In this document: in pieces, positions 27,701 through 42,700 of the stretch
Numbering within the stretch: the stretch's first letter is position 1
Layout of the letters: each line of letters opens with the position of its first letter
NCBI GenBank assembly: GCA_014526335.1
Contig: JACTAT010000052.1
Span: forward strand, 1,379,001 to 1,443,000
DNA from: Chrysaora quinquecirrha
Taxonomy: Eukaryota > Cnidaria > Scyphozoa > Semaeostomeae > Pelagiidae
Length of the DNA stretch: 64,000 nt
Direction: 5' to 3'
Position numbers and translations under genes: made by a program
The notes under the pieces: generated by a model
What the model was told of the DNA's origin: nothing
Seen by the model: only the letters and a program-made list of their open reading frames with translations
Database searches by the model: none

Positions 27701-30700
27701 ACCAATCAATTGCGATAGATTAGTCCGTAAAACTTGCAGATCAGCAGTTAATGACTAACATATCAGAAGGATCCCTTGTTTTGTTCCATCGTCAGATTCG
27801 TGAAGCATTATAAGAGAGGCGTTTTTTGTTATTTTGTGGGGAAAGAGGAGGCGATTATTACAGGGTGGCGTATTTTTAAGTCTAGGCATTTATCGGAGTT
27901 AAAACGGTACATACTCGTGTCAAGGGGTTGGAGAGTTAAAAGTAGCTAAAAGTAGGCCTGTTGAAATTGAGATTCAAACACACGACCTTCGATCCTGATC
28001 TTGAACAGAAGTCCAAATTTTCATAATTTTAGGACCCGTTCTTTGTTACGTTACACAAGGTTATCATCATCATTCATTACATAATGATCGAAATCCTACC
28101 GTTCAAAATATTCTTTACAAGATAGTGCAACACCATCATGAATGATCCCCATAGCAACAACAACTTCATTTTTAACTTCAGGTTCACAAACCATATCGAA
28201 TTTCCAAACGAAATGTTTTGCAACTGCAATCAAGGCATCCTTAGGCCATCTTTGCAACCAGTTTATTGTACAACCGCTAATCAAACCTGGAAATTTCAAA
28301 GCTCGACTTCTGAATTTCTCTCCAACCTGGAATCAAACAGAAACGGAACTTATTGTCTGTGCTATATTAGTTCTTTGCTACGGAATACATTGATTATTCC
28401 TAAAAATTTTAGGCTTAAATAGGACTCAGATTCTCTGCTGTGACTCAACCCCATAGCACCTTCCATATATGCAGACCTATAATACAGCTGACCGGCTTTG
28501 ATAAAAATCCCGTTTAACTCAAGCTTCCCAATAAAACTAAAAACATCTCGGCTTTAGCTAGTCTTTTACACCAGACCGTCATAGTTCGTTAAGCCCATTT
28601 ATCTATTATGAGCTCAAATAAAGTTCAGTTACACGACCTTTCAAACAACTTACTGGTGAAAAGCACAAAGCAACGTGAAGATTTTGTCTTGCTCTTGATA
28701 GGAAATAATCATAGAGGTTCTCTTGTGTCGGGGGTCTTCTTGGGTATTGTTTTTTCATAACAGGAATAAGTTCACCACATATCTCATCAATCTCATCTCT
28801 GGCGAACAGGTTTGAAATCTGAAAAATGAAAAAAATTGTTATTCTTGTAATGATCAGCATCATAACATACTTTTAGTACAACGTATCATCGTAACAAACA
28901 AGCAATCAAGCAATCTCCAAGAAACCAAACTAGTTAAGAAGCTAAAAATTCTCCAGTACTGAAACTTGCTCTAAAATCTTCTCATTTTGACACTTGAATG
29001 CGCTTCCAAACAGTTTCTTACATATCCAAATCGCTTTGATCGTAAACTAACCTTAATGATGCTTTCATTCGACCGTATTTGAAAATCTCTGACTTTCCTA
29101 GCTTGCTGGGCATTTAAGAACAAAAGCTATCCCAATTTTAAAGAAAACATGGAGAATAACTGAACATACTATTTCTAAGTTTATTGTAAAGAAACATTTT
29201 TAGAGATGGAGTTTCTTAATCTCAGAGTAGGCTTTTTGTGACGAGTGTCATAAACAGAGTTTCTTATAAGAAAAAATATGTATAAGCAGACGATTAAATC
29301 TATCTTACCTCTCCAGAAGACAGCAAATTATTGAGATATTCTAAAAATCCTTCATCCTTGATATCTTGGTCAGTAAATATGAATGTTATTCCTTGTCCTT
29401 GTTGGCCTGCCACTCGATAAAGATATTTCAAATCTTCTGTCAAGTTGGACGTATTGTAAGACCTACAAATGAAACAGCGCTTTTAAATAAGAACCAGTGA
29501 AATTTGATTGACGCTGCCTAGCTACTAAAATGGTGAGATTCTTTATCTTTTCCAAAATCAAAATTTTGGGTGTGAAATTGTATTAAAATTGTAATTTCTG
29601 TTTGTTGCTTTTTCAATTTTCCTTATGAAATTTAGAACGAAAAATAAAAGCATACATTTAAGCATAAGCATAAGTCACGAAGATATTAACATAAGCATAA
29701 GCATAAGCATAAGCATAAGCATAAGCATAAGCATAAGCATAAGCATAATCATAAGCATAAGCATAAGCAACAGCATAAGCATAAGCATAAGCATAAGCAT
29801 AAGCATAAGCATAAGCAACAGCATAAGCATAAGCATAAGCATAAGTATAAGCATAAGCATAAACATAAATATAGGCTTACGCAACAGCATAAGCATAAGC
29901 ATAAGCATAAGCATAAGCATAAACATAGGCTTAAGCATAAGCATAAGCATAAGCTTAAGCATAAGCATAAGCATAAGCATAAGCATAAGCATTAAGCATA
30001 AGCATAAGCATAAAAAATACATTTGTATTGAGAATTGACATTAAAAATATTTAAAAAATGCAATACCTTGTCAGTGTAATTTGAAAAGTCTTGTAACCAG
30101 CAATAAAAGATGCAAGTTTGGTCAGACTTTGTTTTCCTGATCCACCAACACCAACTAACAAAGCATTACCACGTGGTGTTCGGATGATTCGAGATATCTG
30201 AAACACAAAAGAATTTTTCACATCATATTTGACAGCAAAACTACCTCCTTTGATGGTTGAATTAACAATATAATTTTGTTATTCATATTAAGAGATTACA
30301 ACCTCAATATTAAGACACATGGAAAGATCAAGGAAATAAATTGAGTCCAGCATAAAAATTGGTTCTTAAAACTTATGTTTCAGATAATAAACTGAAGGAC
30401 AAGGACAACGAAAAACAATATCGTTTATAGTATGTAATGTTTGGGAAAGATCTGCTAGTAAAAATGAGAAAGTTCAAGTCAGTAGTTGGTTAAATAGCTA
30501 ATGTGAGTTAAAGTTCAAGTTAGATGGTTGGTTAAATAGCTAATGCGTTAGTTAGTTATTTAAATAAGCGATTAGATAGTTCGTTGGTTAGTTGGTTGGT
30601 TAGTTAGTGAGCTAGTTAGTTAGTTAGTCAGTTAGCTTGTTAGTACTAATGATGAAAATAATGATAAAATACTGTGAAAATGAACAAATAAAATTAGATA

Positions 30701-33700
30701 CTCTGTATACCTGAATCAAATTAATCATGGCATCTTTGAAAAATACTAAATCCATTCCAGCACCACGAATCGATTCATTATACTGTTCCATGTACATATT
30801 TAATCTTTCACGTAGTTGATCCCATCCACTTATCTAACGATAGAAAATCAAAAGTGATATATGAATAATTATTACATATAATAAAATAAAAGAATCAATG
30901 ATGATATTTAGAAGGTATTTATAATATCTATATAACTTACTGGTTCATATATTTTTGGTGTTTCAAGATCTGCATCATCAGGTTCATCTCCCGTTGGCTC
31001 ATCAGCATCTCTAAAATCGAATTAAATCTAGATTAATCTCAGCTAATATTATTTTAACGCTTGCTCTTATAAAGTCAGTACACTTCAAAATAAATAGACG
31101 ATTAACACTGTACAATTTACCCTCTAGGCTATCGCCATAATGGTTTTATTGAAACTCGCAGAATCATAGACTACACTTATTTCTGCATCAGAAACCTCTT
31201 AAGAAACTATACAAGTTTTCATCGAGTGTTTCGTAGCCAACTTATCGTTGATGTTGAGCAGAAGAACTCTTGCTCACTTCTCATGCCTGGCTTTGGAAAC
31301 TACTTTCAAAATAGGGAAAATTTGAAAAATGCTGCTGTCTTCATACCTCAGAAAGTCAACAAAATACGATACATCTTTCAGTGGCTCTATGTCAACATCA
31401 AGCTCCTCCGTAGCAACTCTGAGCATTGTTTTAGAGAACCATTCTTTGTCTTGCTGCTCCGTAAATCTATCTGCAATAACTCTGGTTGTTTCATGTTTCC
31501 ATAAAGAAAGCAAAGTATTTTCATCTGCAATTACTTCTGCTGTTGTATTCAACATTCCTTGCCAAACTCTTGATAAATCTCGTAGATTGAAAACATAGTG
31601 GAATTTGGCTGGGGTTGGCAGCATTTTCACCTAATTAAACAAGAATAAACTTGCTTCAGTTGAGCAATCTTAAAATTACTAATGGATGGGCCACCAAGAC
31701 GGGGCAAAGGGGGAAAGTTACCTTTAGGGCTTCAGGGTCGAAGGGGTCTCCAAAAATCAAGTTCAACTCTTCTTTTATTACCAAGGAAGGCTCTCAAAAT
31801 ACCTATTTGAAAGAAAATCGGTACGAAAGACCAGAATCTAGGAAAAGAGTAACAAATATCCACAATGCAATTGCATTAAGAAAAGGATTACCAGAATCTA
31901 TCGTAAAACCCCTGGTCAACCAATATGAACAGTGTGGTCAGCTTGCTCTGCTAAAAGGGGACCCATCTCTTTTTACCCATGGCCTCAACCCCTTACAGCA
32001 GCCCTTGGTAAAATGTTACCAGGAAATTTAAGGATTTTATGATCAACGCACCTTTGTTAGTTGCCACAATCTTCTGGTGCATGAAACGAGCTTTCCTGCA
32101 AGCTCTTGGACTTCTTGACTGAATTTACGCTCAGAACAGAAATGTCCTGTTCCAATCACACCTAAAAAAAAACAAGTTCAAAATGATGATTAATTTCCAA
32201 AATATCTTTTAAATTTGTTTTTTGATATTGCCGAGATACAATTCTTCTTTGTGTTTTGTTTTATGTATTGTACAATAGGTTGAAGTTAACGGGACACCTA
32301 ATGACACTTCCATAACAAAGGCCAGCAAACAAGGCACTCTAGTGGATACCACCTAACTTTCGCCGCGGTAGAAGACGACAAAAAAGACCTGGCGAGCGCA
32401 CTGAAAATAGACATCCAAAATGTAGAGCTAAAATTCTAAGAAACCTTAGAGGGGGCACAGAATGGAGGAGAATAGTGGTTAATCGTTGCCCGATTTCCTA
32501 AAGAGACGGGAAGAACTAAGTCTAAGAAAGTAAACTAATCAATGATTAACTGAAAAAAACTTACCAAATATTTTATCGATGGAAGCATTGCTTGGCAAAG
32601 TACAATTAAATACGCTGAATTGTCTTTTTAATCTTTGCGGAATGTCATTTCTTCCACCACCAGGGTGAATCATTGCTGCCAAAAATTGAATATCAACAAT
32701 ATTTGTAAAATCTCCCGGTTTTTCCAAGTTGTAAAATCCACCCATTTCCATCAATTGTCGAACTATTTCATTTGTCACCTGGAAAACAAAATAACAGCTA
32801 ACAGCTTTCAGAATATAGGATTCATAATTGTTATTTGATTAAAAGGAGGTACAGATTTTCATGTGACCCAAAGCCCTCAGGTCATGAAGATTGCTTTCTG
32901 CCTTTAGACATCAGGAAAACAAGGAAGAGTATAGCCTATCAAATACGCAACAAAGTATCTTTGGGAATGCTGAAGATGGAGAAAATAGTTCATTCAATCT
33001 AAAGTAAGGCCCTTTCTCAAACATTGTTGATCGAACATTAGCAATTTGCTAATCAAGTAAAATGCTTGACCGTTTGGCTTCATCGCAAAACATTGCTCGT
33101 CAAAATTGTTTTGCTTGATACAAGCAAAAATGTTTTTGAAGTTTTCAAAACATTGCTGAGGGAATTCAGCTTGTCAAGTAATGTATTTCGATGTGACCAA
33201 ACGGTCAAACATTGCTTGTAAAACAAATTTCAAATGATTCAGCAACAATGTTTGATCGTTTGGCCAAGGCCTATAAGGTTGAAAATTTACCTACGTCATG
33301 AATGTCTTGCTTGCATATAATAGCATCACAAAAAGACATCAATAAAGAAGTAGTATGCTTAAAAAGCACGAGTGGACAAGTTATAAATTTTAGACTTTCT
33401 CTAAAAGATTACTTTACCTGATCACCCCATTCGTTGATGATTGGCATATTAACGTCATCAATAAATATTGTCATTTTCTTTCCAGCAGGTGGACCAAATG
33501 TATTTCCAACACGCTTGTCAACAAAGCTTTCAATCGTACGCTACGAGATAACCATTAAGACAATAGATATAAAGACAACAAAGCCATTAAAATTTAGGCA
33601 TAAAGACATCAATAAAGAACCTTGCTTTCAAAGTTGCCGAAGCAAAATGAAAATATCAAAAATTGATAATTTAATGACTTACTTGGTACATTAAAGGAGT

Positions 33701-36700
33701 TGAAGCTGATGAAAATTGAAACTTTTACTCAAATGAACTTCGGCATCATATTTATTCATAAAACTTTTCACCATTATTGTCTTAGCTGTTCCTTGTTCTC
33801 CTATCAACAATGCAGCCTAAAAAAAAGAATGAATGATAACAAAGTATTAAATTTTGCAAAAATCTACTGCCACATAATAAAAAAATTTGAAATTTCAACT
33901 TCTTCACGAATACGACCTTTTGCAGTTCTTGATATTATAATTTCTAATTCAATATTTCAAGCATATAATGCAACAAAATAATCAAGTACCAAAAAGTCAG
34001 AGAAGGTAGCTCAACTAAGAATTAAGAAGACTATGATTTGGCCACATACCTTTCCTTGTTTTGAGATGGTGTGAATGAGAAAATCAGTCCTCACATTATC
34101 AACATTGGGAACCAAAATTGAAAGATAATCTGGTGTATGGTCTTTAGGATAATGATATTCTTCAACACGTTTGCTCCAATGATCCCAATCACCTGAAACA
34201 GTACAAATACATTAATATCACATTGAAGATAAGACTGGGCTAGATATATGAGGACTATGAGTACTATAGTTAGGCTCTGGCCAAATGATTAGAAATTGTT
34301 CGTCAAACATTTGAATGTGAGCGTTTGGCCATTTCACAAGCAAAAATGTTTGACGCAAGGAAAAATGTTTCACGCCTCACGGGTAATGTTTTGCGGCGTG
34401 GTCAAACGGTAAAACGTTTTGCTCGAGAAACAAATTTCAAATGTTTGATTAACAATGTTTGATTATTTGGCCAAGGCCTTGCCTTTCCTAATGCTTTGAG
34501 ACTAACCCTAAAGTTACACTATGCTAGCATTAACCCTTAGTCAAACATATCGCCAACCCTAACACGAAATCCATATGTTTACCATCATTAACCCTTTGGC
34601 CAACCTCTTGAACTTAATCCGGACGCTTAATTCTATATTTACCTTACCGCTAGCACTAAACATAACTCCATATCCCGTACGGGACGTGATATGTACCTCT
34701 TATTCGCAAAAGCGTAGCCTACTTGAAAACAAAACTTTACAAGGAGATAAGTCTAATGTATTTCATTTCAAGTGTAAAAAAAATCGCAAAAATACCTGAA
34801 TCTGTGACAAAGTATTCAAAGATAGTATTTCCATTTCCTTCGTCGAATGAAGGCAGATCTAACTCGACATCTTCACGCATAAAACTCTCAAGTTTCACTC
34901 TGTCGTCCAATTCAAGAATAGCACCAATGCTCCACATGACTGAGAAGACGTACAATCGTTCCAAATGAGCAGCACTTAATACTGATGCATCTTCACTGTC
35001 TGGAAGAAGGCCTTGAAGAATATTTATTGACTGCAAAAGAAAAACTCGATTTAAAAATCAGTTTAACTCATAACGTTTATGATAGCAACGTTATATATGA
35101 CTATCCCATCCTAGATACATAATGATACACAATCTTTGCTATCTTCGCAAGGTATGGGTTTCTATTCTTAGAACCGACGGGTCAGCTGAATAGAACAAGA
35201 CTTAGCAATGCGATCCCCGTCCTTCTGCCTTTATAGATTGAGACAACAGCCACACCAACCAAAACCTCAGTGGCTTTACTCCCACGACAGCTATCAATTG
35301 CTGAACAAGACACAGTGCAATTAGTAATTGCAGCAGGAAGGCGAAGGCTACTAATGATAACCCTCCTCTAATTCTTTCCCAAATTTGCGCATCACAGAAT
35401 CTCTTGACATGCCAACACCAGGATATGTAACTGCTATCGTCTGCAGTTAATCTTCTAGTGTTATCTTGCTATGAAACGGGTCTATTTTGCTCTTCTAGGC
35501 TTAAAAAGCTTCCTCTTTATCAAAAATCTACACTTTTCACTGCAGAAGACAACAGCCAAAAGAAAGTGGCTTTGGAAGTGATGCTTTATCTATAATCATC
35601 AACAACATCGGTTGATAACTACTGTAGGTTCGGCTTCATAACATGAAGCATTACAGCATCTCATAGAAATATTATCATTAAACAAGAAAAGTGCACAGTA
35701 GTTAAAATATTAACAGTTCATACCTGAGCGATGTAGTTGCATTCTAATAAATCCATTTTTGGGAATAGATTTTCTTTTTGGAAAGTATAGATCTCTTGAA
35801 ATGATCTGTCATAAAAAACACGAAGTTGCTCTGCTTCCCTTATTGGTCGTTTGTTCAACCAGGCCTAGAAATGTAGAAAAAATTGAAATATTACTTTTAA
35901 AGAGACTCCAACTTTAGCACTTAAGTGAAAAGGTGCTTAGGAAGACTATTCCTTTGGATTTTACATAAACAAGTATTAAACTGAATTTTACTGACTGTCT
36001 TTAACCAAGTATTATAATAAGTGTTTCTTATCATGCTTATAAGCTCTAAAATATACTACACAAAATATCTATCATTCCTTGGATTAATCATGCACTGCAA
36101 GGGAAATTACCACAACTAACAAAGAACCCAGTACATCACAGAGTTGAATGTTTGGCGTATGCTCATATGCTCTGTGTTTTATGCTCTATGCTCTAATATT
36201 TCATACACTGCGTGCTCACTTTATAGTGGATGATGTTGCGGAAAGGATATAAGGTTCTATAGCACCAGTAAAATGGAAAAGAGATGCAAAGGAGAGAGAG
36301 ATGGTGTTTATTTTCTGGTAAACGTTTCAGGGAAGCAGAACTCGAGAAAAGCATATAAGATGGAAGAGAGAGCTGTGTAACATGGCTTGACAAGAACATG
36401 ATCCAAAAACCTTCAAATAAATTTAATAGTTGGATATAAAAGAATTATTTAACAGCTAAAATAAATGAAAGAAGGTTATTTATATCTCACCTGAAGAATC
36501 GGTCTCCAATCAAGTGCAGATGAACTCATGTAAACCATTCCATTCCTTGATACAGTAGCCGGTGATGCATTATCAATATTATGAGGCTCAAAAACAATTT
36601 TACAAGATGGTGACATTGGTATACGATCTCCGTTTGCTAATGTCAATGTTTTATTATCATCCAAAACTGAATTCAGATTCTCAATCCAGATTGCATCGAC

Positions 36701-39700
36701 TGGGCCATCTAAAACAATCCAGATTCGTTCACCCTTTTTGGCTCTCAAAGTTTTACGCCAAAGAGTTGAGAATATTCCATCCGTCCAATCATTCGTGGCA
36801 ACATCTAATCTTCCAAACATCTGAGGTGCTGTTATGGCTTTTGGGTTCATTCTGAATTCCTTGTGAGGAACACCACATTCTGTCATTGCTTTCATTAGAG
36901 TATGAATACATTCTGTCTTGCCTGCACCACTTGGGCCTAAGGCCATCATTCCATGACGTACACGTTGTGTTTCAAACAGCTGAAACAAATCAGCAAACGA
37001 TCAATTAATAAATCAAGGGAACACAAACGAATATAGCTTAGTATTTCAAGACAGCTACCGGTAATCATTTAGTGTTGAAGATGATAGGAACTGAGAAAGG
37101 CAGGCCTCAGTAAGTTTTAATGACAGACATTTATTGTGGATCTTTTGTGTTATTTTGGAAACACAAGGGTTGAGACCTGATGCAAGATGTAACAGTTTTA
37201 TAGATCCAAGTTAGGAGAGTTCACTATCGACGGGCTGTACGGTGGGCGTCGCATTGAGCAGAATGCTTGTTCACTGTATAATGCCCAAGCAGATAAAGAA
37301 CCTCCCAATATACTGCATATCGAACTAAATGCCTGGCCCCTCGAATAGCCAATTTTCTTCAAATATTCTCGGCTAAACAAGCTCCCGAAAAAACGAACAT
37401 TTTTCTGATCTTTTCTGAGTTCATTACACCAGGATTCAACTAAAGATGCATGAACAAAAAGGTAATAAAAAGGAAAGCATTGGATAAGAACCTGGATGAG
37501 TTTAAGAGACCATGGTGGATGATTAATGAGTCCTGCTTCTTCTGCTTTTCTTCCGATTGCGCCTTCTAATTCAGGATATCCAGCTTTACCAAGTGAAATT
37601 CCAGGGAATAAATCGTTTATTAAACTCAAGAACAAAGGTTCATCTTCATCAACCTTTGAGAAATCAAATAAAATAAGAGACTTCAGAATCAACAATTTTT
37701 AATATAGCTTTTACGGTGCAATCCCTTGATTATAAATCTTGACAACTGGACTGCTGTTATTACGAATTGCTAAAGTTTGTGTACTAGGGTCGCTCAAAAA
37801 TACATGCATATCAAAGGCTAAGTATAGAAGAAAATTTTCAATTATTATGAATCAAATGCAAGAAACTCACCAGTTTAGATAAGTTCATATCTCTCAAAAC
37901 TCTCATGACAATTTTATTTTCACCATCAGAAGGATTGTCTCTCTTTGCTTGACCCAATGTTCGAAGGACTGATAATATATTTCGCAATCCAAAATCGTAA
38001 TGAACCTAAGAGTTAATTACAATTAAATTTAATCGTGAAAGAAATGCACATGAAGTTACTTGCATTTGGACACAAACCCACCCTCAATCTATTAATTTAC
38101 CTGCAACTAAGTTGTTAAATTCACAGGGCACCCATTTATATAAAGAACATATTTTGCAGCTCAAAGTAGGGGATGACCCCTCGGTTGATTGCAATCATTT
38201 ATTTAATTTAGACTGTAGTAGTGAGATTGACGAAGTCATTTACTCCATACCTGTTTTGAAAGTTGTTCCTCGCATAATTTGTAGAGAGTGTAGAACTTTC
38301 TTGCCAATGTTATATTATCAACAAAACCGCAACTAGCAAGCTTGACTCGAATGATAATCTGGCGATCTGGAACCATCATTGCTACTGTTCTGAATTGAAT
38401 TTTCAAATTTTCTGGAAGCTCTTGACGCCCAGCATAGCCTGGATTCTATACAAAAGATGAGATAATCAGATAAATGTTGACATTTAGCATCAGATAGGAC
38501 AAAACGTTTACAAAAGAGAAGGTATAGGCTGCCAATTATAGAAGGAATAAGAGGAGCAAAGTAGTAAATGATAGAAGGCTTAGATGTTCAGGCTTTGAGA
38601 TTAGACAAAGAAAATCGGGCAACAAGAGCAGCAAAAGAATCAAAATTAAAAAAGAGGACTTAAAAACTAAGAGAGCAAGTTTACTTAGTATTAGTAAACC
38701 TGAGTAATGGAAAAGAATAAGTGACATACCATAGTTAAAAAGAGCCCAAACTCAGGATTCATACTGACAACGTCACCATCAGTGAATATAAATTGCTTTT
38801 TTCTTTCTTTTTTGCAATTAAGAACAACATAAATTTGTTGGGCAGCGACGGATAAAACAGGCAAGTCGATTCTGTTAAATTCATCAAAACATCCCCAACT
38901 TCCAGATTGTGCAAGCCCTACAAGAAACATTTCACAAGTTATTACAATGCAAAAAAATTATCCAGTGTCAATGAGAAGTGGTAAGAGCGTCTTAATAGAA
39001 ATGTACTGTATTGTTGAAGGTCAAACAATGAAGCGAAGAAGAGTTGAAGAGTCAACAAGTCACTGTAATTCAAGGCAAAGGAATCAGAAGGTATGATCAC
39101 ATCGGAAAGATCGGAAAGCACTGCTAAGATTAGACTTATGCCATTCAGCAGACCCCCTAAAAACCCATACATTGCGAAAGATACAAAGTGCATGTTAATA
39201 TCTTTGTAGATAAGTATCAACTATTAGATGTCAACTCGATGCAGACCTTTAAAAATTCTTCCCAGTCCTCGATAATCCAACTGATCAGAGCAATTGAAAA
39301 CAACCACATACTTTCCAAGTGCTTTTCCCATGTCTTTAGTTGTTTCTATGAAAAATATAAACAAATAGAGATATACTTTGATGCTACAAATAAAGAATCT
39401 AGAATCATTCAAAATTAAATTAATAAAGCTTTGAAGATACTGTGTTTACTGGAAAAAAGGAAGAAATTTACTTGATAGATTATAATAGGATATACACAAG
39501 ATGAAGACAGACTGTTTGGCCATATGAAAATAGTAGATGAATAAGGAGTAACAAGACAGTGAACGAAGTGGAAACCGAGAGTCGAACACACCCTGAACAA
39601 CTGATCATGAGGTTGGAAGAGATCAGATGATAATGCATATATGATCGAGCTGGAAGGTTCTTCATCGTGTCGAATAACAGAGAATGATGTAAGCTTAAAT

Positions 39701-42700
39701 TGGTAGGCAAGTAAGAAGACAAATGATTGACATGTACCTGTTTTGCCCGTCCCAGCAGGCCCTGCAGGCGCTCCACCCATAGACATATGAAGAGCTTGAG
39801 CTAGCGTAATATAACATCGATCAGTTAAAGGTGTAATAACCAATCTTTCAGTACAACCAAGGAACTCATTTTGATAAATAAAATCGACATCAGTGATTGA
39901 AACGAGGCATTTGTCAGTATCTTCAATGAAATAGAATCTGATCTGTTTCAGCCATTCAAAATCTGACGGTGTTTTGATGTGATTTTTCACCTAGAATAGC
40001 AGAATAAGGATGGTAATAAATAAGGTAAAAAGACTAGATGAATCTGAGCTTCTAAAATTTATCAACAAATATAATACAACCGTTTGTTTTCACAAACTCT
40101 CTTATAAAGACTTATAAAGAAACCAGCATATACTTTACAAGGTAGATAAACACCTCACAAACGAATATAATGGTCAAGTGAGAGCGAAGCGAGCCCAAGG
40201 AAGACCAATGATGTATTGGTTGACCAACATAAAAGATTGGCATGGAAAGACGATCGTAAGTTGGGTTAAAGAAGCAAATAAGAAGTCTCGTATATGAGTA
40301 AGACTTACCAAATCATCAAAAATATCTCTTTGATGAACATGAATGGTAATGAGTGTTTCAAACTTCGTTCTTTCTGTTTTCGTCAATTCTTTTGTCGTCT
40401 GTTCAATCAAAGCATTTAATAATCCCAAGAATGCTTGGTTTGTTTCGGACATTATTCTTTTGTCGTACTTTGCATTTTGTAAAGCATTTGTAGAATCTCT
40501 TGTCCATATCATTTGGATACCAAGCAAACCAACCTAAAGAAGATAGCAGATTTTGACTGATATAAGGAATACAAGAAACACATCGAAATCAGAAAGCATT
40601 GACTTAGCACATAAGAACGTTCATTTATATGGTTGTACTGCAGTTTGAAATCATTATGATATAAATCAAAATAAGAACTATTCTTAAAGTTGGAGAAATA
40701 TGCAACCTATACTCATTTTTCAAGAGGAACCTCTTGTTATTACTTAATACTCAAAAGTCCGTTCGTTACATTAAAAGGATTTTTTAAAGCTAAGACACTC
40801 TGCAATAAGCTTTTACTACAATAGCCTGGTCAATACTTAAGAAACCCTACTATACGCTCTACTATAATATCCTTTATACATTCCAGATCACTACATATAT
40901 ACCCATCCTACGAAGCAGTAGGCATCAGCAAGTTAACCACAAACCATACGAATTTGCTACTGACATCTGCTTTCGACCTTGTATAAGACGAAAGGGCTGC
41001 TTTGTTCTACAGCCAAGACATGTAATGATTTCTACAATTATAAAATCAAACTATTTCAAACCTGAGCAGGAAAGGTATTCAGGAACTCCATGAGTTTGAA
41101 GTTCTCATCATTAATTGCAACATAAGCTTGTCTAATGATGCTATGCAATGATTTCTGTGACATTGTTTGTAGTGTGCCAAGCCATACTTCAACATTGCCT
41201 TGTGCCATTACAGGCTTCTCAAGCTACGAGAGAGAAATAGACCAGTTGTGAGATACCAATAATAATGAAATACACAATCAACTTTATACATTTACAGAAG
41301 TAATGTATATATGTGTGTACTTAAATATGTATGTATGATCTCTTATAACTCAAGAAATGCTCTTGTATAGCAGCAAAGATCATTTCGATAGCACAACAAA
41401 AGGTAAAAATGAATGGAATAAGGATTTTCAGACATATTAATATCAGTCAAGAATAAAATTTGATAAGTTAAATTTCGCATTGGTTAAGAACCTTTTATGA
41501 CTCAACTAATTACCAGACTAATACATTTAAAACAAAAATTGATTTCTTCAGAGTTTTTAACAAAGCGATTGGTGTATTTGTGCACTCAGCAAGCATTGAT
41601 TAGCGCCATGGCCGCGATGGCTACTCAAATAAACAGTGATTAGATAGAGAATATCTAAAGAAATTAACGACTTACATCAATAGTCTCTCCTTCTCTTGAA
41701 CAAATAGCCAAAATTCGATCATATTCTTTCTCGTGGAATTTCACATTCTTGATGTTATCGAAAACATTTAATAGATGATTCTGAAGAGGGCAAATAAATC
41801 AGAATAAAATAAGAAATATCAAGAAACAACAGAGTTTAAAAATTGTGAAAAAGGGGATACATCTTTAGACAAACAGACAGCTTTTTTTCTGAATAAGTCA
41901 CTCCTAATAGGATAATTGTTAGAAAAAGACCGAAGCAATCTTGTGCGACTCAACAACTGACCAACAAACAGTATTATTAACCTTCTTTGAAAACAAATCA
42001 TGGCGGATCAAATTTATAAAATAATGGACTAAGTGAGCAGCACTTGATGATCTAAATCTAAGTTTGTGTACTTATTAAAAGCTTAATACTTTACCTGAAT
42101 CGTATGTGAATCACTTGCTTGACCAAGAATCTCTAACAGCGCAGGATCAGAAACAAAAAAGAACCTCGGGAAAACCAGCCTTTTCTTCTCCAGATATCTA
42201 AATTAAAAATACAACGATTAGTTTTATATTTGGAATTGTTAGCAAATGGAAAAATAAAATGTAAATCCACTGAAATAATCGGCTGTAATGCTGCTTATGC
42301 TTGTAAATATCCACAAATAGTGACAAGCAACTTGAGTGATTGGTATAACCAGGACACGTGGAGTCTATGGCCAGGAAACTTAGTTGGTACAAATTGCAAA
42401 TTGCAAATCCACCTCGTGCACATCTCTCGCGTTTTAGATAAAATCATTTCTGACTTCATTTGTTTTCTGACAGCATTCAGGGATGAACAAATATTACTAC
42501 GATTTTTCCGAATTCAAAGGTGTTTTCTGACAAATTAATGTGCTTAACTTAAGAAATCTGTACCACAAGGTAAGGGGCAAAGGTTCTTATGGAAAAAATG
42601 TAGTATAAAATTTCAATATAAATGACAAATTCTTGGTGACAGGGTGATACCAAATGATTTCAATCTGAATCATTGGTTTGATGCAAAGTGTCCACTTACC

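Larger units (their letters stand above)
28100..34192 (-). other. DNAH5/8: Dynein block 4: AAA3 and AAA4 (exons 37-48)
   Basis: Exons: 34192-34050, 33816-33683, 33540-33418, 32778-32565, 32161-32052, 31630-31347, 31010-30941, 30833-30711, 30197-30067, 29462-29309, 28818-28654, 28326-28100. AAA3 has Walker A GEQGTAKT (about residues 2644-2651, exon 38) and Walker B FIDDVNMP (exon 39). AAA4 has Walker A GVGGSGKQ (about 3007-3014, exon 45) and the IFTD Walker B region (exon 46). Exon 38 loses frame near its 3' end in the A-run 33712-33715; one more base makes it exactly 45 codons and restores a family-typical TPLMYQ ending. The acidic linker exon 43 ([17 protein letters not shown]) is variable in the family. 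Confidence 0.94.

Noticed and set aside
29625..30038. Open frame of about 137 codons (Ile-Ser repeats) and its - strand Leu-Met mirror
   Set aside because: Both are translations of the (GCATAA)n repeat, whose unit is a multiple of three and contains no stop in those frames.
31651..32031. 126-codon + strand open frame in a dynein intron
   Set aside because: No recognisable domain, no splice or promoter context, and antisense to an intron of a long gene; open length is compatible with chance. Kept as unexplained rather than called a gene.
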